7,173 bases of DNA, taken from positions 1-7,173 of the forward strand of contig CAJOOE010000081.1 in NCBI GenBank assembly GCA_905236145.1, given 5' to 3'. Positions 6,815 through 7,173 of the stretch are shown in pieces (position 1 is the first letter of the stretch; every line of letters begins with the position of its first letter). Both the position numbers and the translations under genes were made by a program. This DNA is from an uncultured Selenomonadaceae bacterium (GTDB lineage: Bacteria > Bacillota > Negativicutes > Selenomonadales > Selenomonadaceae). The notes beneath the pieces are model-generated. The model was not told the origin of the DNA. It worked only from the letters and a program-made list of their open reading frames with translations, and did no database searches.

Positions 6815-6822
6815 TCACTCCG
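6815..6822 (-). promoter_or_regulatory. mrdA ribosome-binding site
   Basis: The minus strand reads CGGAGTGA, seven bases before the ATG at 6807, inside the 33-base mreD-mrdA gap. This supports the chosen start, which leaves a short cytoplasmic tail before the membrane segment. Confidence 0.7.
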
Positions 6823-6840
6823 ATAAGGTGGAAAGTAAAA

Positions 6841-7173
6841 TTAACGCTCTTTTGTTACTTTGTCCAAAGTATAGACAAGTTTATGGACGGGATAAGCAAA
6901 GACAAGTTGATAAATCAAAAGCGGTATCAAAATTTTATAAATCATCGAAATAAAATTCGGACTGTAGCCGAGTAAAAAAATAAATGCCGTCATGACGAAA
7001 AAGTGAAGTGTTCCGGCGGCAACGGAGCTGACAATGGGCAGAAAAAATTGTTCCTTGAAAACGTGTTTTGAAAAACTGCCGAAAACAAATCCCGCCGTCA
7101 TGTAGCTGAAAGTCGCACAGCCGAAAAAACTTCCCGTCATCGAGTCTTGCAAAAGTCCCGTCGCAAATCCGAA
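6841..7173 (-). CDS. mreD: rod shape-determining protein MreD (5' end beyond window)
   Basis: Integral membrane component of the Mre elongasome, thought to link MreC and PBP2/RodA. The last 110 residues are visible, ending in TAA at 6841. The frame is open to the window edge, reading FGFATGLLQDSMTG before the rest. The GLLQDxxTGxxFG pattern is the best-conserved MreD signature, so the true start lies outside the window and about 50-60 residues are missing (family length about 160-170). A TTG at 7152 inside this motif is not the start. Hydrophobic segments fall at roughly residues 15-34, 45-70 and 80-104 of the visible part, followed by a short charged tail (DKVTKER). The downstream mrdA confirms the identification, since MreD is poorly conserved in sequence. 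mreB and mreC would be expected just beyond 7173. Confidence 0.88.
   Translation of the reverse strand, partial: FGFATGLLQDSMTGSFFGCATFSYMTAGFVFGSFSKHVFKEQFFLPIVSSVAAGTLHFFVMTAFIFLLGYSPNFISMIYKILIPLLIYQLVFAYPVHKLVYTLDKVTKER

Noticed and set aside
6841..7152. TTG at 7152 as the mreD start
   Set aside because: The conserved MreD motif continues in frame to the window edge, so the gene is truncated by the window and does not start here.
1..7173. tRNA, rRNA, CRISPR, insertion sequence or prophage signals
   Set aside because: Reading both strands shows no cloverleaf, no spaced direct repeats, no terminal inverted repeats and no transposase or integrase motif.

Overview
All genes in this window are on the minus strand, so it reads right to left. 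From 7173 down to 1 the order is: mreD (5' end cut by the window edge), mrdA (penicillin-binding protein 2), two tandem radical SAM genes of the aminofutalosine synthase (MqnE) family, murD, a rho-independent terminator, and ileS (3' end cut by the window edge). I see no convincing gene on the plus strand; its open frames are antisense shadows of these genes.

The likely source is a Firmicutes-type bacterium, and my best guess is Negativicutes (Selenomonas-like, diderm). The reasons are the mreD-mrdA pair, the style of the PBP2 sequence, a type 2 (eukaryote-like) isoleucyl-tRNA synthetase, and moderately AT-rich DNA with many A/T tracts. This is inferred from remembered family resemblance, not from a search.

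Region 7173-1433 looks like one transcription unit. Gaps between genes are 33, 21, 6 and 29 bases, and none holds a terminator. It combines the elongasome (MreD, PBP2), two enzymes related to menaquinone synthesis by the futalosine route, and the cytoplasmic peptidoglycan ligase MurD. The clear terminator at 1363-1397 closes the unit. The rest of the 307-base gap (1126-1432) should hold whatever drives ileS. I found neither a T-box nor a good promoter there.

The points most worth attention are: the tandem, same-frame MqnE-family pair, whose members differ at motifs conserved in the family; their position inside a cell-wall operon; a murD apparently away from the usual mraY-murD-ftsW-murG order; a TTG start with an A8 run on the first MqnE gene; and an ileS leader without a T-box. 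No mobile element, CRISPR array, tRNA or rRNA is visible. This is a mostly ordinary housekeeping region, and I do not see evidence of a new defence or mobile system.
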